The position numbers and the translations under genes are program-made. This document shows positions 49,266-58,046 of a DNA stretch of 64,000 nt, in pieces; within the stretch, counting starts at the first letter, position 1, and each line of letters begins with the position of its first letter. Origin of the DNA: Lachnospiraceae bacterium (lineage in GTDB: Bacteria; Bacillota; Clostridia; Lachnospirales; Lachnospiraceae); the NCBI GenBank assembly GCA_021770345.1, contig JAETRD010000015.1, positions 1 to 64,000 of the forward strand, given 5' to 3'. Below the pieces are notes generated by a model that saw nothing but the letters and a program-made list of their open reading frames with translations, was not told where the DNA came from and made no database searches.

Positions 49266-50126
49266 ATGAAAACAGGCTGTGAAAAAAGACTGGATAAGAG
49301 CTTTCGCGACGCCCCCGTGCTCCCGCTGTATCCGCACTCAAAACTGGTGCTCTTCAGCGACTGCCACCGCGGTGTCGGCAACTCCAACGATAATTTTCTG
49401 AAAAATCAACATTTATATTTTGCTGCGCTGCGCCACTACTACGACAGCAATTTCATTTATATTGAGCTCGGCGACGGGGATGAACTGTGGGAAAACCGCA
49501 GTCTCGCCGCCATCCGGGAAATTCACAGCAATGTTTTCTGGCTTCTGTCGCTGTTTGCACAGGAAAACCGGCTCCATATGCTCTACGGCAATCATGACCA
49601 TGCGCTCGAAGGGTGCAGGGATTTCCCACACCATGCCGGACTGATTCTCAAGATATGTGGATTCCCCGAATACGACGCCAAAACCCGCCGTCGGATCCCC
49701 CACTGCCTTGAGCTGTATCTGACCCACGGGCACCAGGCAGACCTGCTTAATTCGACCCTCTGGAAATTCGCACGTTTTCTGGTGCGCTATATCTGGAAAC
49801 CGATGGAACAGATTGGCTTTTTAGACCCCACAAGCGCGGCAAAAAACTACCGCCACCGACAGAAAAGCGAGCAGCGCCTGTCTCACTGGGCCATCAGGAA
49901 TAACTGCTATCTGATTACCGGCCACACGCACCGCCCGATGCTCGGCAGTCCCGAGACACGCTATTTTAATACGGGGAGCTGTGTCCACCCCCGCTGTATC
50001 ACCTGCATTGAAATTGAAAACGGGGCCATCTCCCTCGTGAAATGGTTTGAGGACACAACCCCCGAGCGCATTCTGTTCGTCTCGCGAGCCGTACTCGCCG
50101 GGCCGCTCCCGCTTCATGAGCTGTGA
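49266..50126 (+). CDS. Metallophosphoesterase
   Basis: A 286-residue calcineurin-like phosphoesterase with all motifs in order: FSDCHRG (about 30-36), GDGDELWEN, YGNHDHAL, THGHQADLL and TGHTHRPML. The di-metal site is complete. Homologues with GDGDELWE are close to UDP-2,3-diacylglucosamine diphosphatase-like and cell-wall-related phosphoesterases, but the substrate is not known. The ATG lies behind AAGGAG, 10 bp after the DUF4474 gene, so the two are one operon. Confidence 0.9.
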   Translation: MKTGCEKRLDKSFRDAPVLPLYPHSKLVLFSDCHRGVGNSNDNFLKNQHLYFAALRHYYDSNFIYIELGDGDELWENRSLAAIREIHSNVFWLLSLFAQENRLHMLYGNHDHALEGCRDFPHHAGLILKICGFPEYDAKTRRRIPHCLELYLTHGHQADLLNSTLWKFARFLVRYIWKPMEQIGFLDPTSAAKNYRHRQKSEQRLSHWAIRNNCYLITGHTHRPMLGSPETRYFNTGSCVHPRCITCIEIENGAISLVKWFEDTTPERILFVSRAVLAGPLPLHEL

Positions 50127-50165
50127 CGGCGCCGGTTTGGAATCTGCCGGTTCCCCATATATGCA

Positions 50166-50636
50166 TCAAGTAAGGATCTGCTCCATCGCGATTTTCAGCG
50201 GCTTCATGCCGCACTGCTCATAAAAGTGCATCGCGCTCTCATTGAGGCACCAGACGTTTAACGTCACATTGTAACAACCGGTGTCGCGGGCCAGCTGCAG
50301 CACCGCGTCATACAGCTGTTTTCCGATATGCTGTCCCCGCAGATGTTCGTCGACGCAGAGGTCATCAATATAGAGCGTTTTTATATCCGTGAGGATATTG
50401 TCATTCGGGTGCTGCTGATAAATACAAAACGCATAGCCCTCCACGCTGTCCCCCTCGGCCGCTACCAATATCGGCCTGTCCGCATCCGCAATAATCCCGC
50501 GCAGTTCCTCATCGGTGTATTTACAGGTCCCGTAGCGGAAAATATCCGGTCTTCCTCTGTGATGAATCAGGTTTACCTGTTCGAGCAGCTTATGAATCCC
50601 CTCGATATCGCCCTCTGCGGCTCTTCTTATAATCAT
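50166..50636 (-). CDS. GNAT acetyltransferase
   Basis: A 156-residue GNAT protein: IIRRAAEGDIEGIHKLLEQV at the start, the acetyl-CoA loop as VDEHLRGQHIGKQLYDAVLQ and LNVWCLNESAMHFYEQCGM at the end. Most likely it acetylates an amine or an N-terminus; not specified further. ATG 50636 lies behind GGAGG. It converges with the phosphoesterase gene. Confidence 0.88.
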   Translation of the reverse strand: MIIRRAAEGDIEGIHKLLEQVNLIHHRGRPDIFRYGTCKYTDEELRGIIADADRPILVAAEGDSVEGYAFCIYQQHPNDNILTDIKTLYIDDLCVDEHLRGQHIGKQLYDAVLQLARDTGCYNVTLNVWCLNESAMHFYEQCGMKPLKIAMEQILT

Positions 50637-50719
50637 TCGGAAACCTCCGTCTCTCATCGTACCGGCAATGACGCCGCACACACCGCCTTACTTGCGGCAC
50701 CGGCGCGCACACCGTCTCT

Positions 50720-51670
50720 CTATTGCAGCGCGAGCGTCACCGTCAGCGCTCCGCCGCCGGTTGACGCATAAATCACCAGCGGCTGCCCATAGATATTCGT
50801 AAACTTTAAGTCCTTGGAGGTGCCTGCGATCGTCGCATCATAACCCGCCGGCAGATAAGGCACCGGCAGGGAATGCGCGTGGCGCTCCGTCGCCGGAAGA
50901 CCTGCGTTGATCATCGCCGCATAGAGCGTGGAAGACACCTGACACACACCGCCGCCGATACCGGTGCCGACAGTGCCGTTAATGTAAATCGGGGCTTCCA
51001 CATAGCCGTTTGCCGTCGTGCGCGGCAAAATCGCCGCGCTGAAAGAAAAGCTTTCCCCCGGCTGCACCACAACCCCGTTAATCCGTGATGCCGCCAGATC
51101 TACATTCTTCGCTCTCGGAATCCTCGTCTCGTATTTTGTCGTACAGCTTCCGATCACATTTCCCGAAACGTTTTGATTCTGCTTCTGCTCCGCTCCTCCT
51201 GCCTGACTCGTCCCGGCGCCCGTATCTGCCTTTTCCGCAGCACCCGTATCCGCACCGTCCGATGCCGGCAAAGCTGCTGCCGGCGCGACGTAGCCGCTCC
51301 CGTCCCCGGACCCGGACCGGCCTTCCGCCCGCCCGAAACTGATATAGTGACTGCAGTAGGCCGCCATATCGTTCCCGAATGCCTGCTGCAGGTCCGCATA
51401 GCGCGCGCGGTAAGCCTGCGGATTAAACTCCGCAGAGGCGCTGCGCCCCTCTTTTACGCCGTAGGTCACAAAATGATTGAACAGTGCGGCGCTGTCATTT
51501 CCGAATGCCGCCGCCACATCGGGATAGGCATCATGATAATACCTGGCATCGAAAACCGCCCGGTATGCTTCCGCCCCCTGCGCCGCGCGCGTCTGGACCG
51601 GACTCACAAACAGCATACCCGCACAGAACATAACCGTCATCATTCCAAATACCAAAGACTTCTTCCGCAT
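50720..51670 (-). CDS. Secreted VanW-like protein with two N-terminal repeats
   Basis: A 316-residue exported protein (signal peptide with about 20 hydrophobic residues, then SPVQTRA). Residues 35-120 hold two similar units of about 42 residues (FDARYYHDAYPDVAAAFGND and FNPQAYRARYADLQQAFGND) like the cell-wall repeats of gut Firmicutes. After a Gly/Ala/Ser/Gln linker, residues 180-316 form the VanW domain (VVQPGESFSFSAAI, GIGGGVCQVSSTLYAAMINA). VanW proteins accompany glycopeptide resistance genes or are standalone wall proteins; the domain's chemistry is not established. The gene lies downstream of the two-component system on the same strand. Confidence 0.85.
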   Translation of the reverse strand: MRKKSLVFGMMTVMFCAGMLFVSPVQTRAAQGAEAYRAVFDARYYHDAYPDVAAAFGNDSAALFNHFVTYGVKEGRSASAEFNPQAYRARYADLQQAFGNDMAAYCSHYISFGRAEGRSGSGDGSGYVAPAAALPASDGADTGAAEKADTGAGTSQAGGAEQKQNQNVSGNVIGSCTTKYETRIPRAKNVDLAASRINGVVVQPGESFSFSAAILPRTTANGYVEAPIYINGTVGTGIGGGVCQVSSTLYAAMINAGLPATERHAHSLPVPYLPAGYDATIAGTSKDLKFTNIYGQPLVIYASTGGGALTVTLALQ

Positions 51671-51746
51671 CTTTTGCATCCCCCCGCTATACGTTTATCT
51701 GAAAATATCGTACAAAAAACCTATTTTTCTAATAATAGCAGATTGT

Positions 51747-54191
51747 CTAGCGGCCTGCAACAGGAAAACTCAAAATCACCTTAAAGAGATCTCCGTCCAC
51801 ACAGAGCGTGAAGCTTCCGCCCATCAGCTCCGTCAGACTTCGCGCAATCGAAAGTCCCAGTCCGCTGCCCTCCGTATTCCGCGAGCTGTCTCCGCGGACA
51901 AAGCGCTCGGTCAGTTCCTCCCCGCCGATATTCAGCGGATACTTCGAGGTGTTCCGAAAAATGATTTCCGCCCGGCCTTCGGCCGCCGTCATGTCGATGT
52001 AGACTCTCGTGCCCGGCTGTGCATACTTGCAGACATTATTCATCAGATTGTCAATCACCCGCCACAGATGCCTGCCGTCCGCCTCAATGTATACCGCATC
52101 CTCCGGTTTTTTTATCAGGAGTTCCAGATCATTCGCGGCGGTCCGCTCCTCAAACTCTCCCACAGTCTGCACGAGGAAGACACTCGCCTCCAGGCGCTCC
52201 GGATGTACGGGAAGGCTCCCGCTTGATGCCTTTGATGCTTCTATTAAATCTTCAATTAACTTTTTTAATCTCGAGGACTGGCGCTCGAGTACGTCTATAT
52301 ATTCCGCTGTAGTATCATCATAGCGGCCTTCTTTGTCAAGAAGGTCAACATAATTGATAATCGACGTGAGCGGCGTCTTGATATCGTGTGAGACATTCGT
52401 GATAAGCTCCGTCTTAAAACGCTCGCTCTTCATCCGCTCCTCCACCGCCCGGGACATCGCCTCGCCGATGCTGTTGAGATTCTCCCCGTGCCGTTTGAAT
52501 TCCCAGTACATCCGGTCCGTGTCAATCTGGTACTGCAGGTCACCGGCCGCAAGCGTCTCTCCTCCCTCCAAAAGCCGGTTTATCTGCGCGATTCCCCAAA
52601 ACAGCGCAGCCGCGATCACCAGATATTTCAGCAGAAAAATCCGCATCACAGGTCCGTCGAGATATCCGTAGCCGGCGCCCAGCAGAAACACCTCCCCGAA
52701 TGCATACAGCGCGAGCAGCACAATCGCTTTCCACAGCAGCGGCAGGTGCTCTGCGAGAAGCCGCAGCAGGCGCATGGCCATCCGTCCGATTTTATAAATC
52801 CATGTGTTTTTCAGGAACGTGCCCGCCTTTATCCGCACCGCGGCCGACAGGACCGAGAACAGCGCCAGATAGCACATACACAGCGCAGCAACGGCAAACA
52901 GAAATACCGCAATGATTGACGGCAGTCTGGGCACAGCCGCATACACAAGCACAAGTAAGAGAACCTCGCCCATACCGGCTATCGCAAAAAAAACATCCGT
53001 CGGTATCTGATCCACCCAGGTCATCACAATCTCTTCCGTGCCCTTGCGGTGTCCCGCACTGCAGATCAAAAATACAAGCAAAAAGATCGCCGTACCGACG
53101 GTCACCGGAATAATCAGAAACACCGCATAGCGCAGAGCCAGAATCCATGAAACAATGGAAGCCGCCTGCCCGTACAGATCTTCACTGAAAAGTCCCGTCC
53201 CTGTAACCTGCTCCGGCAAAAGCGCCACAACCAGATAGTCTTCATTGGCGTCCTTATAAACCTCCAATGTCGCTCCGCCCGTCTGCACATAGTCCGCGTC
53301 CGTGTTGATCTCATCGGGACTCACCGATGCGGCATAGCCATTCAGCGGCAGCGAAAGCTCTTCCTCCCGGCTCCCGTCCCCGATATAACAGTCCACCCAG
53401 TTTCCCGGATCGTACAAAGTCCCCTCCAACACCTCAAAATTAAACATATCCGCCGTTTCCGTATAAATCGCCCACAGTTCCCCGGGCACCTCCGATCCTG
53501 CAAACTCCGGTGTAGCGGTCGCCGCTTCCGTTGTCACTGTCGGAACCGCATCCGCCGTATGTACCGTCTGCCGCAGACGGTACGTTCCCGTCCCGCTGTC
53601 ATAGTAAAATTCCGGCCGGTAATCACCCCCGTCCTCGGATATCCCAATCCGCACCTGCTTCACCGGATAGTAAGCATTTGCCGTCTTATAATAAATGATG
53701 CCCCCGTCGTAGCAGATTGCCTCAATCTCTTCCTCAATGGCCGTTGTTTCATGGTAATCGGAAACCGAAGTGCTGTCGAACATACTGTACGCAGCGCGGA
53801 TCCGTGTCTCCGGGCCGATTTGAACATGATCCGAATAGACTGCCGTATCATCCGTAATCGGTTCCGAGAAATTGCGGTCCTCATATATGTTGGCATCATT
53901 CAGATCTACATCTGAAATATTTTCCCCCTTTATGATTCCACCGCGGAATGATGTACCCGAAAATACTGTCTCCATGCTTTTTCCGTTCTGATATGCCTCA
54001 AGCGCCTGCCACATATATCTGTTTGCCGCCATCTCGTAAAAATCCTGTTCCAGTTCCTCACCGGTCATGGAATACGCATCCGAATCCGCCATCACCAGCA
54101 GAGCGCCCACGCTCGCCGCAAATGCAAACGCACATATTGTAAGCCCAATCCAGGCCGCCGCTTTCGCCGCGGCAGAACCCCGTCTTTTCAT
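51747..54191 (-). CDS. Sensor histidine kinase with large outer domain
   Basis: An 814-residue kinase. A membrane helix at 12-34 is followed by about 310 outer residues (EELEQDFYEMAANRYMWQAL and a beta-rich part), then six or seven further helices between 347 and 535. A HAMP-like stretch (LLEGGETLAAGDLQYQIDTD), the HisKA box NVSHDIKTPLTSIINYVDLL (H602) and the HATPase (DNLMNNVCKYAQPGTRVYID, EGSGLGLSIARSL) follow. The several membrane helices before HisKA are unusual for the VanS/PhoR type. The response regulator gene is 92 bp upstream, so the pair is a two-component system; its signal may be a wall-active compound, given the VanW gene nearby. Confidence 0.88.
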   Translation of the reverse strand: MKRRGSAAAKAAAWIGLTICAFAFAASVGALLVMADSDAYSMTGEELEQDFYEMAANRYMWQALEAYQNGKSMETVFSGTSFRGGIIKGENISDVDLNDANIYEDRNFSEPITDDTAVYSDHVQIGPETRIRAAYSMFDSTSVSDYHETTAIEEEIEAICYDGGIIYYKTANAYYPVKQVRIGISEDGGDYRPEFYYDSGTGTYRLRQTVHTADAVPTVTTEAATATPEFAGSEVPGELWAIYTETADMFNFEVLEGTLYDPGNWVDCYIGDGSREEELSLPLNGYAASVSPDEINTDADYVQTGGATLEVYKDANEDYLVVALLPEQVTGTGLFSEDLYGQAASIVSWILALRYAVFLIIPVTVGTAIFLLVFLICSAGHRKGTEEIVMTWVDQIPTDVFFAIAGMGEVLLLVLVYAAVPRLPSIIAVFLFAVAALCMCYLALFSVLSAAVRIKAGTFLKNTWIYKIGRMAMRLLRLLAEHLPLLWKAIVLLALYAFGEVFLLGAGYGYLDGPVMRIFLLKYLVIAAALFWGIAQINRLLEGGETLAAGDLQYQIDTDRMYWEFKRHGENLNSIGEAMSRAVEERMKSERFKTELITNVSHDIKTPLTSIINYVDLLDKEGRYDDTTAEYIDVLERQSSRLKKLIEDLIEASKASSGSLPVHPERLEASVFLVQTVGEFEERTAANDLELLIKKPEDAVYIEADGRHLWRVIDNLMNNVCKYAQPGTRVYIDMTAAEGRAEIIFRNTSKYPLNIGGEELTERFVRGDSSRNTEGSGLGLSIARSLTELMGGSFTLCVDGDLFKVILSFPVAGR

Positions 54192-54231
54192 TTTTACCCT
54201 CCTCTGTTAGTTCTATCTGTCATATATCTTT

Positions 54232-54289
54232 CAAGTTTGTGGGTGCCTTGCAGACACAAACTTGGGATTGAAAATTTTAATTTTCAATC
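54232..54289 (-). promoter_or_regulatory. Two hairpins between response regulator and kinase genes
   Basis: CAAGTTTGTG / CACAAACTTG (54232-54264) and GATTGAAAATT / AATTTTCAATC (54266-54289), the second overlapping the regulator stop codon. They could set the ratio of the two proteins through attenuation or RNA processing. Confidence 0.5.
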
Positions 54290-54979
54290 TTCGACCTTGT
54301 ACCCCCTGCCCCATACCACTTTCAGATACCGCGGTTCCGCCGGATTATACTCCAGCTTTTCGCGCAGATGCCGGATATGGACGGCAACGGTGTTTTCTGT
54401 TCCGTACGGATTATCTTTCCAGACAAGCTTATAGATTTCATTTGGAGAATATACTTTTCCCGGATTCTCCATCAAAAGCTTTAAAATGTCATATTCGGTG
54501 CGCGTCAGCGAGACTGCCTCCCCATCGAGCGTCACCTCTTTGGTCCGGTCGTTGAGTTCAATTCCTCCAAGCTGCAGGATTCCCTGCTCCTGCCCGGCCG
54601 CCTTTCCGCCGCCGAGCTGCATATAGCGCCGAAGCTGCGATTTGACTCTGGCCTGCAGCTCCACCGGATTAAACGGCTTCGTCACATAATCGTCCGCCCC
54701 GACGGTCAGACCGACCACCTTGTCCGCGTCCTCACTTTTGGCGGTCAGAAGAATCACCGGCACATTGCTGATTTCCCGGATTTTAATCATCGCGGATATC
54801 CCGTCCATCTCCGGCATCATAATGTCCATCAGCACCAGATGGATCTCCTCCCTCCGCAGTATCTCAACCGCCTGCCGGCCGTTATAGGCCTCATAAACCT
54901 GATAGCCGTCTGCCGTCAGATAAATCTTTAACGCGGACACAATGTCCTTTTCATCGTCACATACCAGTATGTTGTACAT
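54284..54979 (-). CDS. OmpR-family response regulator
   Basis: A 231-residue regulator. The receiver domain has the phosphorylated Asp in LVLMDIMMPEMDG (about D52), the acidic pair CDDE near residue 8-9 and the Lys in VTKPFNP. The C-terminal winged helix (TRTEYDILKLLMENPGKVYS, RHLREKLEYNPAEPRYLKVV) is of OmpR/PhoB type. The ATG at 54979 follows GAGGAG; an upstream in-frame GTG is unlikely. It is transcribed with the histidine kinase. Confidence 0.94.
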   Translation of the reverse strand: MYNILVCDDEKDIVSALKIYLTADGYQVYEAYNGRQAVEILRREEIHLVLMDIMMPEMDGISAMIKIREISNVPVILLTAKSEDADKVVGLTVGADDYVTKPFNPVELQARVKSQLRRYMQLGGGKAAGQEQGILQLGGIELNDRTKEVTLDGEAVSLTRTEYDILKLLMENPGKVYSPNEIYKLVWKDNPYGTENTVAVHIRHLREKLEYNPAEPRYLKVVWGRGYKVED

Positions 54980-55135
54980 TTTCACTCCTCACCCGCAGAT
55001 CGCCGACGCCGCGGGATTTCTTTGATATCATGTACTTATTGTAGCGAAATAAATATGAATTTCCAATGAATCAAAAGATTAAGATTTGATGAAGATAAAA
55101 AGAAAAGCTTCTATATATAATAGTGCATCTGTTTT

Positions 55136-55175
55136 CCGGGCGGGCAAATCATTGCCGTGCAGAATGCCCGCCCGG
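55136..55175. terminator. Hairpin downstream of the DEAD-box helicase gene
   Basis: CCGGGCGGGCA (55136-55146) and TGCCCGCCCGG (55165-55175) form an 11-bp GC-rich stem five bases after the helicase stop. On the helicase strand no U-tract follows, so termination may be factor-dependent. Confidence 0.6.
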
Positions 55176-55179
55176 AATA

Positions 55180-56772
55180 TTATTTTCCGTTGGCCGGTTC
55201 CATGCTGACCGTCCGGCCCTTGATCCGGGTATTTTTCATCCCCTCAAGAACCTCCCTGCCGTACTCGCGCGGAACCTCCACAAACGTATATTTATCGTAC
55301 ATATCAATCGCTCCGACAAGCTTGCCCGGCATACCTGACTCCCCGGCTATCGCCCCGAGAATATCCCCCGGCTTCACGCGGTCCTTTTTCCCGATGTTGA
55401 TAAACAGGCGTACCATTCCCTCCTCGGCCCCCGTGTCCTCAAAATCAAACGCATCGTCCCTGCCGCTGTCGAGATTGACCTGTCCAAGTGCCTGCTTTAG
55501 AAATGCCGCGGCAATATCCATTGCGGTGTAATCCGATTCGTTTACCTGTCCCTCGATGATGTCAATCATGTCCTTGAGGTTCTCCTCGTCGATAATCCGC
55601 CCGATTTCGTCCATCACCTTCTCCGCCTTAATCTGTGCGACGTCGTCGCTCGACGGAATCGGCATCGCCACAATTTTCGTCTTGCAGTAGCGCATGATGT
55701 CTTTGAGCTTATAGACTTCCTTGCCCCTGACAAACGTAAAGGCCCGCCCCGTGCGGCCCGCGCGCCCGGTACGCCCGATGCGGTGCACATAATACTCGTC
55801 GTCCTGCGGAATGTCATAGTTAAACACCGCCTCCACATCATCGACGTCAATTCCCCTTGCGGCCACATCCGTCGCGATAAGAATTTCCGTCTTTCCACCG
55901 CGAAAGCCTTTCATCACGCGGTCGCGCTGGGTCTGCTTCATGTCTCCGTGCAACCCCTCGGCAAAATATCCTCTTCCCTGAAGCTCGTCCGCAAGCTCGT
56001 CCACCATGCGCTTGGTATTGCAGAATACGAGGGAAAGCTTCGGATTGTAATAGTCGAGCAGCCTCGTGAGCACCTCGACCTTGTCTTTCCGCTTCACGTC
56101 GTAGTAATACTGTTCGATGCTCGGCACCGTCAGTTCCTTCTTGACTACTTTGATCGTCACCGCGTCATGCTGATATTTTTTTGTAATGTCCAAAATCGGT
56201 TTCGGCATGGTTGCGGAAAACAGTATCGTCTGCCGACCCTCCGTCGGAATATACTCCAGGATTGTCTCAATATCGTCACGAAAGCCCATGTTGAGCATCT
56301 CGTCCGCCTCGTCGAGTACAATCGTGTTTACCTCCTCGCAGCGGATAGTCCTGCGGCGGAGATGATCCATCACTCTGCCCGGCGTCCCGATAATAATCTG
56401 TGCACCGCCCTTTAACGCCTTAATCTGCCGTCCGATTTCCTGTCCGCCGTATACCGGCAGCACCTTGATTCCGTGCAGATATTTCCCGAGCCTGCGCACC
56501 TCGTCCGCCACCTGAATCGCCAGCTCTCTCGTCGGCGACAGGATAATCACCTGCGTTTTTTTATTGCCCGGTGCAACCTTGTGTAAAACCGGAATCCCGA
56601 AAGAAGCCGTCTTTCCGGTTCCCGTCTGAGCCTGTCCGATAACGTCAACCCCGGACATCACGACGGGGATTGCCTGACTCTGAATCGGCGTCGCCTCCTC
56701 AAACCCCATCTCCGCAATCGCGCGCAGCACCTGCGGGCATAAATTTAATTCTTCAAATCTTACTGTTTCCAT
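55180..56772 (-). CDS. DEAD-box ATP-dependent RNA helicase with C-terminal DbpA-type RNA-binding domain
   Basis: A 530-residue helicase. Motifs: Q motif region FEEATPIQSQAIP, Walker A AQTGTGKT (48-55), PTRELA, GTPGR, DEAD, SAT, then ARGIDVDDVEAVFNYDIP and HRIGRTGRAGRTG. From about residue 440 a DbpA-like domain (VRLFINIGKKDRVKPGDILG, IDMYDKYTFVEVP) should bind rRNA, as in the CshA/DbpA helicases of Firmicutes involved in ribosome assembly and cold growth. The 5' leader of about 100 nt carries a strong hairpin. It is transcribed alone. Confidence 0.9.
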   Translation of the reverse strand: METVRFEELNLCPQVLRAIAEMGFEEATPIQSQAIPVVMSGVDVIGQAQTGTGKTASFGIPVLHKVAPGNKKTQVIILSPTRELAIQVADEVRRLGKYLHGIKVLPVYGGQEIGRQIKALKGGAQIIIGTPGRVMDHLRRRTIRCEEVNTIVLDEADEMLNMGFRDDIETILEYIPTEGRQTILFSATMPKPILDITKKYQHDAVTIKVVKKELTVPSIEQYYYDVKRKDKVEVLTRLLDYYNPKLSLVFCNTKRMVDELADELQGRGYFAEGLHGDMKQTQRDRVMKGFRGGKTEILIATDVAARGIDVDDVEAVFNYDIPQDDEYYVHRIGRTGRAGRTGRAFTFVRGKEVYKLKDIMRYCKTKIVAMPIPSSDDVAQIKAEKVMDEIGRIIDEENLKDMIDIIEGQVNESDYTAMDIAAAFLKQALGQVNLDSGRDDAFDFEDTGAEEGMVRLFINIGKKDRVKPGDILGAIAGESGMPGKLVGAIDMYDKYTFVEVPREYGREVLEGMKNTRIKGRTVSMEPANGK

Positions 56773-56836
56773 TCATGGTCCTTTCCCTGTATACATAGGA
56801 ATTGCCGCACTGCGGCGTTTTCCCTCAATTAAACAG

Positions 56837-56911
56837 ATAAAGAGCGACACGCTCCCGCGAGTCGCTCTTATAATCCTCGGAAATCATAGCACGGCAACCT
56901 GTTTTTGTCAA
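56837..56911 (-). promoter_or_regulatory. Helicase promoter and leader hairpin
   Basis: TTGACA (56911-56906), 17 bp, TATGAT (56888-56883). Then AAGAGCGAC / GTCGCTCTT (56840-56869), a 9-bp GC-rich stem, followed by TTTATCTGTTT: a terminator-like leader hairpin that could give attenuation. From 56912 to 57145 I see only a weak AATGTAAA/TTTACATT hairpin (57062-57092) that may end the SpoIIQ-like transcript. Confidence 0.65.
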
Positions 56912-57145
56912 GAAAACCTGGGGCTATGTAGCCCGACCTGCCAATTATGCAGGCTCAGGGTGAATGCTGCATACGCATATGAAAAGCAATCGACAAAAAA
57001 GTGTTTTTCCAAAACTATTCTTTCCAACTATTGCCGCCGCAGCGGTTTATCGCTCTGTAAAAATGTAAAGGCTCGATTGCGGATTTTACATTATATCTCT
57101 ATTCTATGCGCAGCTGCCGGAAAGTTTCCTCTCTTCTTACCGCCT

Positions 57146-57991
57146 TTACTCAAAAAATTCCATCGGGTCCATCGGCTGCCCGTCCTTCTCCATCGCAAAA
57201 TACAGATTGCTGCCCTCGACGGAAAAATATTTTGTGGGCTCTGCGACATATCCTAAAATATGGCCGGCCTCCACATAATCTCCCACCGCGAAATTCGGCT
57301 CCTTAAGCTGCCCGTAAATTGCACTGTATCCGTCCCCTAAATCCACGGTCATCGTGCATCCGGTAACTTCATTGTTTTCAATCGAAACCACTTTTCCCTT
57401 TGCCACAGAGCAGACCTTATCGTTGACCTCTCCCTCGATAATAACCGCAGGGTTATATTTATACTGATCTAACGTTACAAAATGCACGGTCGCATCCATG
57501 CTGTAATTTAAAATCACATTTCCCTCTAACGGCCAGTCGATCCCTTCTTCCGGCGAAAAATGAAGCTCGTTTCGGGCTGCCGCGGTCTCCGTTGCCTGCT
57601 TTGCCGCTGCCACATTCTCTTTCTTCTCGGTGTCCTCCTCCGCAAGCTTTTCCGTCTCCTCCTCGACCGGCTTCTCGGATTCCGCCACCCCTCCCTCCGG
57701 GGTAAGCTGCTCCTCTATCCGGTCAGCCGATGTGCCGCTCTCCTGCCTTGTGCTTTTCGGCGGGATGACACTCGACGCCTCCGCCGCCGGCTCTTCCTCG
57801 GCCTCCGCGGCTGCCAGCTCCTGCTGTTCCTGTTGCTGTTCCTCCGCCAGTTCCATCTCAATCTGCTGGCGTTCCTTCTCCTGATTGTTCGTGTATACCA
57901 CGGTTGTCCCAACGGCAGCCGCCACGACAAGAGCGCCTGCAATCACATATTCTTTTCGCCGTAAAAATGCGGCAAATCCTTTCTTTTTCAT
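57146..57991 (-). CDS. SpoIIQ-like M23-fold protein with degenerate catalytic motif
   Basis: A 281-residue protein: basic cytoplasmic start, one membrane helix (residues 15-34), a Glu/Gln/Ala-rich coiled linker of about 90 residues, and a C-terminal LytM/M23 domain (VNDKVCSVAKGKVVSIENNE, YSAIYGQLKEPNFAVGDYVE, GSNLYFAMEKDGQPMDPMEF). The second zinc motif HLHFE-type is NLYFAM here, and I find no clear first motif, so the enzyme is probably inactive. SpoIIQ of sporulating Firmicutes has the same build and bridges the forespore septum with SpoIIIAH. The neighbouring SpoIID gene upstream supports that identity. Confidence 0.8.
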   Translation of the reverse strand: MKKKGFAAFLRRKEYVIAGALVVAAAVGTTVVYTNNQEKERQQIEMELAEEQQQEQQELAAAEAEEEPAAEASSVIPPKSTRQESGTSADRIEEQLTPEGGVAESEKPVEEETEKLAEEDTEKKENVAAAKQATETAAARNELHFSPEEGIDWPLEGNVILNYSMDATVHFVTLDQYKYNPAVIIEGEVNDKVCSVAKGKVVSIENNEVTGCTMTVDLGDGYSAIYGQLKEPNFAVGDYVEAGHILGYVAEPTKYFSVEGSNLYFAMEKDGQPMDPMEFFE

Positions 57992-58046
57992 ATCCTTTCA
58001 CCATCCATCGTTTATTTTATTCTTAGTCTTACCTGATTTGGACGGT

